Assembly: GCA_035464655.1 (NCBI GenBank)
Contig: DATHRZ010000102.1
Location: forward strand, 1-64,000
DNA length: 64,000 bases
Origin: JARFPW01 sp035464655
Lineage (GTDB): Bacteria; Gemmatimonadota; Gemmatimonadetes; Palauibacterales; Palauibacteraceae
Direction of reading: 5' to 3'
A model generated the notes under the pieces. It worked only from the letters and a program-made list of their open reading frames with translations. It did no database searches and was not told where the DNA came from. A program made the position numbers and the translations under genes. This document shows positions 7,529 to 16,343 of the stretch, one piece after another. Every line of letters starts with the position of its first letter. The first letter of the stretch is position 1.

Positions 7529-8143
7529 CTACTCCAGGCGGTGGTTGATGATGTCGATCACCGTGCGGGACGAAATCGTGGCGCCCGTGATCATGTCCAC
7601 CTCGTGCTCGTCCCCGGAACCTGCACCGCGCTTTACGCCGACGAGAGGAGGAACGGGATCTGAGAACTCGGCCCCGAACACCGAGTCCTTCTCGATCTTG
7701 TCGCCCAGACCGGGTGTCTCCTTGCTGTCGAGAACCTTCATTCCGGTAATCCGCCCGGTCGTCGGATCGAACCCGAACAGGAGTTGGATCACGTCCTGGA
7801 AACCCGGCTCGCCGCCCGCGATCGCCAGACCCACCTGGCGGCCGTCTGCGTCGTACCCCGCATAGATGCGGTCGAGGGCCAGGGAGTCCATGCCAGCCGG
7901 CAGATCGGCCGTGAAGCGACCGTCGACCAGGAACAGGGTCTCATAGTGATCCGGACCTCCGAGCACCTCGTGAACCGCCTCCCGCAGCACTTCGGCCCGG
8001 TGAGCCATGATGCGGGGCTCGGCCCACCCGTTCACGAGCACGAGCAGCAGCCCGGCCAGCGCGCCGGCGATCGTCAGTGTCCCCAGCAGCCGCACGGCGG
8101 GTGGGTCGGCCACGTGCTGGTCTGTCACCGGCCGGTGGGTCAT
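7529..8143 (-). CDS. rnfG: Rnf electron transport complex subunit G (covalent FMN)
   Basis: RnfG is a single-pass subunit whose soluble domain carries covalent FMN on the extracytoplasmic side. The 204-residue protein has one N-terminal helix (about 21-37). Near the C-terminus is the flavinylation motif DMITGATISS (about 183-192), in which Thr189 of TGAT is the expected FMN attachment residue. The FMN-binding core also shows GFQDVIQLLFGFDPTTGRI and ETPGLGDKI, typical of RnfG/NqrC. Its ATG overlaps the rnfD stop as ATGA. Confidence 0.94.
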   Translation of the reverse strand: MTHRPVTDQHVADPPAVRLLGTLTIAGALAGLLLVLVNGWAEPRIMAHRAEVLREAVHEVLGGPDHYETLFLVDGRFTADLPAGMDSLALDRIYAGYDADGRQVGLAIAGGEPGFQDVIQLLFGFDPTTGRITGMKVLDSKETPGLGDKIEKDSVFGAEFSDPVPPLVGVKRGAGSGDEHEVDMITGATISSRTVIDIINHRLE

Positions 8144-9144
8144 GCCGGGGCCTCGTTCCTGCCATGGCCGAACACGCGCGGCTGGGTGGCCCGATTGATG
8201 AACGGCACGAGCGCGTTCATCAGCAAGATCGCGTACATCACGCCTTCGGGAAGACCGCCCCACGTACGGATCAGCACGACGAGCACGCCGATGCCGACGC
8301 CAAAGATCCAGGCGCCCGTGTTCGTGACGGGCGAGGTGACCATGTCGGTCGCCATGTACATGGCCCCGAGTATGAGACCGCCCGAGAACAACATGAACAG
8401 CGGACCGGGATAGCGCGCGCCGTCAATCCCGTGCAGCAGCCCAGAGGCCGCGGCCACCGTGACGAAGATGCTGACCGGGATGCGCCAGTTGAGGTAGTTC
8501 TTGAGCGCCAGATACCCGCCACACACGAGAATGAGCAGACCGGCGGTCTCGCCGATCGATCCTCCCGTGTTTCCCAGCATCAGGCCTCCGATGTCGGTGG
8601 GAATCGCTTCGAATTTCCACAGGCCGAGGGGAGTGGCTGCCGTTACGACGTCGGGGGCGTTCGGGCTCAGCAGCGGCAGCGCGAAATTGTCGCCGCGCAG
8701 TTGACCCCATGGGACGCCCTGGGCGGGCCAGGTGGTGATCGCCGTCGGAAACGCCGCCTGCAGGAAGGCGCGCCCGATCAGGGCCGGGTTGAACACGTTC
8801 TGTCCGAGGCCACCGAACACGAGTTTCCCGAAGCCGATTCCAAAGGCACCACCGAGAAACGCCATCCACATCGGAAGACCGGCCGGCAGAATCAGGCCGA
8901 GCAGCAAACCGGTGATGGCTGCCGAGCCGTCGCCCAGCGAACCGCGGTCGCCGAGAAGCCTCTCGGTGAGCACGGCACCCGCGGTGGCGGACGCGATCAC
9001 CAGCAGAGCGCTCGGCCCGAAGAAGTACGTCGCGACGGCGATCACCGGAACGAGGCTTCCGACGACGGACCACATGATTCGGCGGGTCGAGTCCGGCGCC
9101 TTGAGATGAGGCGGTGCCGTGAGCTCCAGCCGAACGCCCCTCAT
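8140..9144 (-). CDS. rnfD: Rnf electron transport complex subunit D (covalent FMN)
   Basis: RnfD is a polytopic NqrB-type subunit, 334 residues with about nine to ten helices. It is related to urea transporters in fold and is thought to form part of the ion path. LFGGLGQNVFNPALIGRAFL and MATDMVTSPVT are family landmarks. DVVTAATPLG at about 165-174 matches the covalent FMN site, with Thr171 as the acceptor. The start overlaps the rnfC stop as ATGA. A longer upstream frame exists but enters rnfC and lacks similarity. Confidence 0.94.
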   Translation of the reverse strand: MRGVRLELTAPPHLKAPDSTRRIMWSVVGSLVPVIAVATYFFGPSALLVIASATAGAVLTERLLGDRGSLGDGSAAITGLLLGLILPAGLPMWMAFLGGAFGIGFGKLVFGGLGQNVFNPALIGRAFLQAAFPTAITTWPAQGVPWGQLRGDNFALPLLSPNAPDVVTAATPLGLWKFEAIPTDIGGLMLGNTGGSIGETAGLLILVCGGYLALKNYLNWRIPVSIFVTVAAASGLLHGIDGARYPGPLFMLFSGGLILGAMYMATDMVTSPVTNTGAWIFGVGIGVLVVLIRTWGGLPEGVMYAILLMNALVPFINRATQPRVFGHGRNEAPA

Positions 9145-10469
9145 GCCGCCTGTTCCTTGCGCCTGCGCAGCCCCGCCTTGCCCAGCGCGAACAACTGCGA
9201 CAGCGGAATGTTCGAAGGGCAGACATAGGAACAACAGCCGCACAGCATGCAGTCCATCAGACGCGCCCGCTCCATGTCCTCATATCGGCCAGCCTGCGCG
9301 AGCGCTCCCAGTCGTTGCGGGTTCAGATACACGGGGCAAGCGTCGAGGCACCGGCCGCACTTGATGCACGGATGGACGTCCTTCGGCTTCGTCTCGGCCT
9401 GGGTCAGCGCGACGATGCCTGTCGTACCCTTGACCACGGGAGCATCGAGGTCCGGCTGGCAGGCGCCCATCATCGGCCCGCCGAGAACGACCTCCGCCAC
9501 GTCGTCCGAGAGTCCGCCGCAGAAATCGAGCACGTCACGCAGCTTCGTCCCGACAGGCACGATCAGGTTTGCTGGATCGCATACCGCGGGACCGGTGACG
9601 CTGACGACGCGCTCGATGAGCGGGAAGCCGGTTTCGAACACCTCGGCGATGGCCGCGATCGAACCGACGTTTTGAACGACCGTTCCGACGTGCGCCGGCA
9701 ACTTCCCCGACGGCACTTCCCTGCCCGTGACCGTCTGGATCAGCATCTTCTCGGCACCCTGCGGATACTTCACCGTCAGCGGAAGCACGGTCACGTCGAG
9801 ATCTGCCGGCCTCGTCGCGTCGAGCGCCCGTATCGCGTCGGGCTTGTTCTTCTCCACGCCGATGATCACCCGATCCACGCCCAGCGTATGCATCATCACC
9901 CGGATGCCGAAGTGTACCCGCTGGGGATACTCGACCATCACGCGATGGTCGGTGGTCAGATAGGGCTCGCATTCGGCGCCGTTCACCAGCAGCAGCTCGA
10001 CGTTCACGCCGTCGGGCGGCAACAGCTTGACGTGCGTCGGAAATGCCGCACCCCCCAGGCCCACGACTCCGGCCTGTTGAACGGCGGCTACGACCTCTTG
10101 CGGCGACAGACCGTCCCAGTGAGGCACGATGCGAGGTCGCGGAATCTGCGGGGAGAAGGGCTCCACGGCGATTCGAACCGCCGTGTCCACGCTACCGTCC
10201 GGATGCGGCCACAGGCCGATCCCGGTCACCCTTCCCGCGGCCGACGCGTGAATGGGCACGGAAATGAACCCGTCCGCTTCGGCGATCTTGTCGCCGCGTT
10301 CTACGCGGTCGCCCTCCGAGACGAGGAGCTGCGCGGGCCGGCCGGCGTGCTGGCGCAGGGGGAGCACGATCTCGTCGGGAAACGGCATCCGCCGTATCGG
10401 GATGCTCTCCGTGAGATGCTTCATGTCCGGTGGGTGGACACCATGTCGGAACGTCGTTCGCCTCAACAT
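9141..10469 (-). CDS. rnfC: Rnf electron transport complex subunit C
   Basis: RnfC is the cytoplasmic NADH/FMN-binding subunit of Rnf. The N-terminal TFRHGVHPPDMK corresponds to the family TFxGGxHP motif and supports the start. GLGGAAFPTHVKL and NGAECEPYLTTDHR (about residues 130-180) are the FMN/NAD-binding stretches shared with NuoF-type proteins. Two 4Fe-4S motifs sit at the C-terminus: CIKCGRCLDAC (368-378) and CMLCGCCSYVC (407-417). At 442 residues it is the short form, without the long Ala/Lys-rich tail of the E. coli protein RsxC. It starts five bases after the PFOR gene stop. Confidence 0.95.
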   Translation of the reverse strand: MLRRTTFRHGVHPPDMKHLTESIPIRRMPFPDEIVLPLRQHAGRPAQLLVSEGDRVERGDKIAEADGFISVPIHASAAGRVTGIGLWPHPDGSVDTAVRIAVEPFSPQIPRPRIVPHWDGLSPQEVVAAVQQAGVVGLGGAAFPTHVKLLPPDGVNVELLLVNGAECEPYLTTDHRVMVEYPQRVHFGIRVMMHTLGVDRVIIGVEKNKPDAIRALDATRPADLDVTVLPLTVKYPQGAEKMLIQTVTGREVPSGKLPAHVGTVVQNVGSIAAIAEVFETGFPLIERVVSVTGPAVCDPANLIVPVGTKLRDVLDFCGGLSDDVAEVVLGGPMMGACQPDLDAPVVKGTTGIVALTQAETKPKDVHPCIKCGRCLDACPVYLNPQRLGALAQAGRYEDMERARLMDCMLCGCCSYVCPSNIPLSQLFALGKAGLRRRKEQAA

Positions 10470-10473
10470 GGCG

Positions 10474-13400
10474 TCAGTTGAACGGCCGGGCGCGTTCGAT
10501 CCACTTCTCGAGGTCTTTCTCCTTCGGATTGACCGGCGTGCCTGGATGGATGATCGCCGCCGGACATTTCTCTGCCGCCTTGACCAGCTGCGCGAACGTC
10601 CCCGCCCCGGCGTCTTTGATGTAGGCCTGCTTGTTGTCGTTGTAGGCGAACATCTTCTTGTTGATATTCAGGCAGTCGTCGCAGCTCGTACACAGGGCGG
10701 ACTCGATGTACGGAGCCATCGCCAGATCGTCGTCCTCGTCTTCCTCGTGCTCCGACTCGCCGCCTGCGATAGGCTCCGCAGCGACCGCCACGGCCGGGCC
10801 CTCGGGGGCAGCCGCCGGCACGCCGGCGCTCGGCTCGATCGTTTCCACATCCGCACCCGGCGCGAAGGAGACCGGGGGGGAATTCGCTGCCTCCTCGAGG
10901 AGCTGGCTCACGGTCCGGTCACCGCCAGCCGCAAGCAGACCCTCCGCCAACCGGTGTGCCACGACCTTCGGATAATTCGCTTCGAGCTCTCTCAGCCGCG
11001 ATTCGTATTCCGACCGGATCGCCTCCGCACGGCTTTCGAACTCGGCCTCCAGATCGGCCGTGTCGAGGCCTGCGAGCTCCTTGAGCTGTGACCAGAAGAG
11101 TTGCCGATCCTCGGCGAGCTCGACGATCTCGTCGGAAACGCTCAGGCGGTCGAGACGACGGTCTTCCCGCAGCGTGTACACGAAGGGGAGCTTGTCCTCA
11201 CGTTCCTCGACGGAAAGCTCGTAGTACTCGTGGAACGGCACGAACTCCCCGTCCGCGTCTTCCGCGATCCTCCGGAAATGCTTCCCGAAACGCCCCTCGG
11301 TTGCGGCCCAGTCCGCAATCGTGAGCGGGAGCTCCATCGTCTGCTCGGCGCCGTCGGCGTCGACGTAGTCGAGTTTGTAGCCGGGCCACAATTCATCGAT
11401 TTCCGGATTCCCTTCCAGGTCGATGCAGTCGGCGACCGTGTCACCGGCATCCGGATCGTAGATCATGAACGGGAATGCCCGGCTCTCGAGCGCCAGCTTG
11501 GCGGAGTGGGGCGCCCATTCGTCCGCCACACCGTGTTCGACCGGACACGGCGTGTAGATGTTGAACACGGCCGGGCGACGGGAATTCAGTCCGCGCAGAA
11601 TTCCCTGCATCATGTGCGAGGCAGAGGCCTGAGATGACTGCAGCACGTAGGCGCCCCGGTGGGCCAGGGCGATGAGCGCCATCTCCTTGCGAGTCTCTTC
11701 CTTTCCGTGCTGGGCCTGCCCATAGGCCGCCATGTCGGCGATCTGGCCCGTGAACCCGCTCGTGCACGACTGGCCGCCCGTATTCGAATACACCTGAGTG
11801 TCGAGCACCACGACGCGAATGGGCTTACCGGATGCGAGCAGCCGCGAAAGGTTCTGAAATCCGATGTCGAGCATCGCCCCGTCACCGCCCATCGCCAGTA
11901 TCGGCGGACACAGGTGAAACTCCTCGTCGTCGAACTGGCGCCAGTCGAAGGCGGCGAAGAACGGCTCATGTTCGTCGGCATCGTACTCGTCGGACGTCAG
12001 CAGCTCCGCCCGTCGTACGCTGGTGAAGTTGTCGGCCATGATGCGCATCTGGCCCTCGAACAGGCCGATCGCGATCGACGGCGCGTCCTGGAACAGGTGA
12101 TTCACCCAGGGGAAGGGATACGGATTGTAGGGATACGTGCTCCCCCACACGGAGGAGCAGCCCGTGGAGTTACTGATCCCCATCGGCGCGCGGCCTCGGC
12201 CGCCCGGTCCCTCGACGTAGCGCCAGCGCAGGTCCTTGAGCTCGTCGATCGTCCGGTTCAGCAGGCGAAGCCGTTCCGCGGAGTCCTCGTCGAGGGCCAC
12301 GTCCACTTTGCCTTCCGCCGCTTCACCAAGCGCGGCTACGTCGGCCTTCGAACCGACCAGCGCCCGGGCGCGTGCATCGAGCTTCTCGATCAGGCCTTCG
12401 AGACGCCGGACGAAGGACTCGACCCGCGGGATCATCAGACCCTCGATGGTGGAGACGAGAATGTGCACGGCGGTCTTTTCGCCGCACCCCATGCAGGCCC
12501 CGTCACCCCCGGCCATCGAACCGTAATTCTTTTTCTTGAGAAGAAGCGAAGACAGCACCCCGATGCCGTCATCGAGGTTGGAGATGTTGATGTAGCGGTC
12601 ATCGGTGTCGGGGAGGTTCTCCCACAGACTCCAGTTGCGGCGCAGCTGTTCGACGTTTTCGTCGTCCTGGCGCACCGTGACGAGTGCGCCCTCCGGACAC
12701 ACGTCCACGCAGATGTTGCAGCCCTTGCAGGCCACCGGGTTCACGGTGATGGACAGCAGACCCCCTGAGCCCTTCTCGCGGGATTCGGGCAAGTCGAAGA
12801 ACGGGCGCGTCCGGGCGAGCGGGAACTCCTCCAGGTAGGGGTACACCGCGGCGAATTCCTCGTCCACGGCTTTGCGGCGTTCGGCGTCCCACTCGAGCTT
12901 CTCGGACACGTTGGCATACGCCGACGTGAGCACGTCGCCGAACGTCGTGAACGGAACCCCCTTCATGATCTTGCGGGACTCACGCGCCAGATGTCCCGAA
13001 ATCTGTGTCAGCCGATTGAACGACCGCCCGTTCGAGGCGGTGACGATCGCCGCGTCGATGACCTCTTCCACGGTATTCACCACGCCCGGGATCGCGGCAT
13101 CCGGACACTGCATCCAGCACTGGCTGCATCCAGTGCACTTATCCGCGATGAACTCCGGGATCTCGAACCGGATATTCGTCATGTCCCGCACACTGCTCGT
13201 CGCGGCCGGAATGGCGCTGATGGCGGCAAACGGATCGGCGATGCCGTCCTCTCCCGTCGTGGCGCAGTACGCGCAGACCTGTTCCCAAAATCGGCCGGGG
13301 TTTCCAACGCCCGCTTGCGCCTCCGGCACGTCGAGCCTGCTCGGAAGACTGGGCATGACGTGCACCCCCGCTTCGTCCGATCCGACATCTCCATGCGGAA

Positions 13401-15492
13401 CGGCTTTCAATTCATCGAACCCGCGGCGGATTACGCGGACGTTGTCCTCGACGACACGCTCGCCCTTGCTGCCGAACTTGGTCCGCATCTGCGTCCGGAT
13501 GCCGTCGAACAGCGTCGCTTCGTCGAGGTTCTCCCGTTGCATGAGCGGAGACACACGGAAGAAAGCTCCGAGAAAAGCCGTTCCCTGCATGCGATATCGG
13601 AGATCGGCGTCGGAGGCTTCCGTGCTGGCGATATCAAACGCGTCGAGCGCATACACCTTGATCCGGCGTTCGACGATCGTCCGGCGGGCCGCGGCCGGAA
13701 ACGAGTCCCAGACTTCCTCGGGAGCTCGATCGCTCTGAATCACGAACACGCCTTCCTCGGCGAGTCCGGCGAGGGGGTCGCTGTTGCGGAACACGTTGGG
13801 ATCCGGCGACAGGACGACGTCCACGTGCCTGAGTTCCGCGTTGATCTTCAGGGGCTGGCGGGACAGTGTCGCATAGAAGTTCGTCGGCTGCCCCTTCTTC
13901 TCCGAGCCATACTTGGGGTTCGCCTTCACGTTGACCCCGAGCAACTCGAAGGCCGTGAGCGCGATGTTCTTGCCCATCGTGATCGCACCCCACCCACCGA
14001 TCGAGTGGATGCGGAGCGAAATGGAGTCGTCCGGCAGCAGGTTCACGTCGTCCGCCGGAGTCAGAGCCAACTCGCCGATCCGCGGATACGCATCGAGGAG
14101 CTGCTCCTGCCAGATCTGGAGCTTGGGCGCTCTGGTGCCCTCGTGGATGAATTCGATGCCCAGGTAGTACTGGCGCCGACCGGCCCCTCCGGGCAGCATG
14201 TTCTCGACCGCGGCCAACAGATCCGCCGGCTGGAGATCACGACTCCCGAACCCGAATCCGGCGGAGTAGAAGTCGGGCATCTCGTCAGGCGAGATCTTGC
14301 GGAGTCTTGCGTGGGGGGTGCCGTTCTTCGCCCGCCAATTCTCCAGTCCCTGCCCCATGGCGGCGCGGATCTCCCGCAGCAGTGGCTGGTCCACCGCGAG
14401 TGGCTGGTCTGTCCGCTCCAGAACCGTGACCGCACGCTTCCCGCGCAGCAACGACGTGACGACGTCCGCCGGGAAGGGCCGGAACATGGTCAGGTTCAGC
14501 ACGCCGACCTTCAGTCCGCGTGCTTCGCGCAGGTAGTCGGCCACCGCTTCGGCGTTCGGAACCACCGAGCCCTGACCGGCCAGTACGTACTCGGCGTCCT
14601 GGAGCCGATAGCCCGACACGCGGTTGTAGACGCGACCGGTGAGTGTTGCGTATTCCGCCATCGCCTGGTCGGCCAGGTCGGCGATGTGCTGGAAGTAATA
14701 CGGCCGCTGGGCGGCCACGCCCTGGGCATACGACTCCTGGTTCTGGACGACCCCGAACATCGCCGGATAGTCGAGATCGAACATCACGGGGATTCGACGT
14801 CGCTTCGGCCCGAAGACCAGGCGCTGCGCGGGCGTCGGGCACTCGATGATGTCCGAAGGATCGCCGAGGTACTCCTTGATCAGACCGGGTTCGGGCAGCC
14901 GTATCGACTCGATGACGTGGCTCGTCAGGAAGCCGTCCTGGGCGGTCATGCCGGGATTGAGGGACAGCTCGGCGATGCGGTGAGCGATCAGCGTGAGGTC
15001 GGCAGCTTCCTGCACGTCCTTCGCGAACAACTGGAAGAACCCCGTGTCATCGATCGCATGATAGTCGTCATGCCCGGCGTGCACGTTGAGGGCGTGCTTG
15101 GTCATGGCTCGCGCCGCGACGTTCAGGACGTACGTCAGTCGCTTGCCCACGGCCGCGTACAGCGATTCGTGCATGTAGGCGATGCCCTGGCCACTGGAGA
15201 AGTTGGCCGCCCGTAGTCCCATCATGCTCATGCCCGCCGTTACGGCCGCGGCGGCATGCTCTCCTTCCGGTTCGAAGAAAATCAGCCGCCGGCCGTGCAC
15301 GTTCTGCTTACCGGCCGCCACCGCCGCCGCCCATCCTTCACCCATCTGCGTAGAGGGAGTGATCGGGTAGGCTCCCGCCGCCTCACTGGCGGCCGTCTCC
15401 ATGGCTACGACCGCCGCGCTTCCGTCCATCGCCTCCAGGGTTCCCGGATACTTCGGCGTCTCGGGCGCGGCGTTTCGGGATCGCTTTATCAT
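10474..15492 (-). CDS. nifJ: Pyruvate:ferredoxin oxidoreductase, giant form with C-terminal ferredoxin domain
   Basis: This enzyme converts pyruvate and CoA to acetyl-CoA, CO2 and reduced ferredoxin. All domains of the single-chain homodimeric PFOR are present: the pyrimidine-binding domain with AYPITPST (41-48), the gamma-like domain with GGWGAITMG (about 499-507), and a two-cluster ferredoxin domain with CTGCSQCWMQC (786-796) and CKGCNICVDVC (922-932). The TPP domain follows, with cluster ligands CMGCGE (1000-1005) and C1112, and GDGAMLDIG with VYSNTGGQ (1203-1241). The usual length is about 1170-1200; this has 1672 residues. The additions are a helical insert near 1020-1090 and, after about 1400, a coiled-coil stretch, an acidic linker and a ferredoxin-like segment (CTSCDDC 1601-1607, C1643). 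It overlaps rnfB as ATGA. Confidence 0.93.
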   Translation of the reverse strand: MIKRSRNAAPETPKYPGTLEAMDGSAAVVAMETAASEAAGAYPITPSTQMGEGWAAAVAAGKQNVHGRRLIFFEPEGEHAAAAVTAGMSMMGLRAANFSSGQGIAYMHESLYAAVGKRLTYVLNVAARAMTKHALNVHAGHDDYHAIDDTGFFQLFAKDVQEAADLTLIAHRIAELSLNPGMTAQDGFLTSHVIESIRLPEPGLIKEYLGDPSDIIECPTPAQRLVFGPKRRRIPVMFDLDYPAMFGVVQNQESYAQGVAAQRPYYFQHIADLADQAMAEYATLTGRVYNRVSGYRLQDAEYVLAGQGSVVPNAEAVADYLREARGLKVGVLNLTMFRPFPADVVTSLLRGKRAVTVLERTDQPLAVDQPLLREIRAAMGQGLENWRAKNGTPHARLRKISPDEMPDFYSAGFGFGSRDLQPADLLAAVENMLPGGAGRRQYYLGIEFIHEGTRAPKLQIWQEQLLDAYPRIGELALTPADDVNLLPDDSISLRIHSIGGWGAITMGKNIALTAFELLGVNVKANPKYGSEKKGQPTNFYATLSRQPLKINAELRHVDVVLSPDPNVFRNSDPLAGLAEEGVFVIQSDRAPEEVWDSFPAAARRTIVERRIKVYALDAFDIASTEASDADLRYRMQGTAFLGAFFRVSPLMQRENLDEATLFDGIRTQMRTKFGSKGERVVEDNVRVIRRGFDELKAVPHGDVGSDEAGVHVMPSLPSRLDVPEAQAGVGNPGRFWEQVCAYCATTGEDGIADPFAAISAIPAATSSVRDMTNIRFEIPEFIADKCTGCSQCWMQCPDAAIPGVVNTVEEVIDAAIVTASNGRSFNRLTQISGHLARESRKIMKGVPFTTFGDVLTSAYANVSEKLEWDAERRKAVDEEFAAVYPYLEEFPLARTRPFFDLPESREKGSGGLLSITVNPVACKGCNICVDVCPEGALVTVRQDDENVEQLRRNWSLWENLPDTDDRYINISNLDDGIGVLSSLLLKKKNYGSMAGGDGACMGCGEKTAVHILVSTIEGLMIPRVESFVRRLEGLIEKLDARARALVGSKADVAALGEAAEGKVDVALDEDSAERLRLLNRTIDELKDLRWRYVEGPGGRGRAPMGISNSTGCSSVWGSTYPYNPYPFPWVNHLFQDAPSIAIGLFEGQMRIMADNFTSVRRAELLTSDEYDADEHEPFFAAFDWRQFDDEEFHLCPPILAMGGDGAMLDIGFQNLSRLLASGKPIRVVVLDTQVYSNTGGQSCTSGFTGQIADMAAYGQAQHGKEETRKEMALIALAHRGAYVLQSSQASASHMMQGILRGLNSRRPAVFNIYTPCPVEHGVADEWAPHSAKLALESRAFPFMIYDPDAGDTVADCIDLEGNPEIDELWPGYKLDYVDADGAEQTMELPLTIADWAATEGRFGKHFRRIAEDADGEFVPFHEYYELSVEEREDKLPFVYTLREDRRLDRLSVSDEIVELAEDRQLFWSQLKELAGLDTADLEAEFESRAEAIRSEYESRLRELEANYPKVVAHRLAEGLLAAGGDRTVSQLLEEAANSPPVSFAPGADVETIEPSAGVPAAAPEGPAVAVAAEPIAGGESEHEEDEDDDLAMAPYIESALCTSCDDCLNINKKMFAYNDNKQAYIKDAGAGTFAQLVKAAEKCPAAIIHPGTPVNPKEKDLEKWIERARPFN

Positions 15493-16340
15493 CTCGCTTC
15501 ACTTTCCGTCAGTTCAAGGCCAGGAAAGACCTGCGCTCCATCCACCCAGACGATTGCGTTGGTCGGGCAGCGCGCGATTGCAGCGGGGTTCTCGAGCTCG
15601 ATCCGGTCGTAGTCGATCACCGCGAGGCCCGATTGCATCTCGATCAGGCCGGGCTCTGCATCCGCCACGCAGCGGCCGCACGCGTTGCAGGCGGCGGAGC
15701 ACACGGAGGTGGCCGCCTCCCCCTCGAGTAAGTTCCGGCACTGCACGATCAGGTGGTGCTCCAGGGGCATGATCACGAACAGGTCGAGCGGACAGGCGAC
15801 CACGCAGTCGTTGCACGCCGTGCATTTGTCGGGATCGACCACCGGCAAGTCGAACTGACTCATACGGATGGCGTCGAACGTGCAGGACACGGCACAATCC
15901 GCGAGCCCGACACAGCCCCAGGCGCATCCCTTCCCTCCGCCGCTCACGGCCACGGCGGCGGCGCAGCTCTCGACGCCGAAGTACTCCGCCTTCTGGACCG
16001 CGACATCCGATCCACCCGCGCAGAGCAGGCGCGCGACGCGCTTTTCGACTTCGCCGGCGTCGACACCCAGCGTTTCGGCAAACTCCTCCAACTCGTACGC
16101 GCCCATCACCGTGCATTCCGCGGGGACCACGGCGCCCGTGATCGCCGCCTCCGCAAATGCGCGACATCCGGCGTACCCGCACGCCCCACAGTTGGCGCCC
16201 GGCAAGATGTCGGACAGCTCGTCGATCCTCGGATCCTCCCACACCTTGAGCTTCCAGTGGGCAAGCGCGATGAGCGCGCCGAAGGTGAGGCCCAGCCCAC
16301 CCAGGATTGCCACCGGAATCAGAAGCGCGGTCAGGGTCAT
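15489..16340 (-). CDS. rnfB: Rnf electron transport complex subunit B
   Basis: RnfB is the ferredoxin-facing entry point of Rnf. The 283-residue protein has an N-terminal membrane helix (about 4-27). The DUF4445-like 4Fe-4S domain LPGANCGACGYAGCRAFAEA follows at about 46-65, with a further Cys at 76. Several ferredoxin-type motifs come next (CAWGCVGLADC, CTACNDCVVAC, CSAACNACGRC), so about four clusters in total are predicted. Its place upstream of the PFOR gene, apart from rnfCDGEA, puts the electron acceptor subunit between two ferredoxin-reducing enzymes. The stop overlaps the PFOR start as ATGA. Confidence 0.95.
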   Translation of the reverse strand: MTLTALLIPVAILGGLGLTFGALIALAHWKLKVWEDPRIDELSDILPGANCGACGYAGCRAFAEAAITGAVVPAECTVMGAYELEEFAETLGVDAGEVEKRVARLLCAGGSDVAVQKAEYFGVESCAAAVAVSGGGKGCAWGCVGLADCAVSCTFDAIRMSQFDLPVVDPDKCTACNDCVVACPLDLFVIMPLEHHLIVQCRNLLEGEAATSVCSAACNACGRCVADAEPGLIEMQSGLAVIDYDRIELENPAAIARCPTNAIVWVDGAQVFPGLELTESEAR

Positions 16341-16343
16341 CGC

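Noticed and set aside
12991..15216. 741-codon plus-strand open frame
   Set aside because: It lies wholly inside the PFOR gene on the other strand and shows no domain; PFOR has all its motifs.
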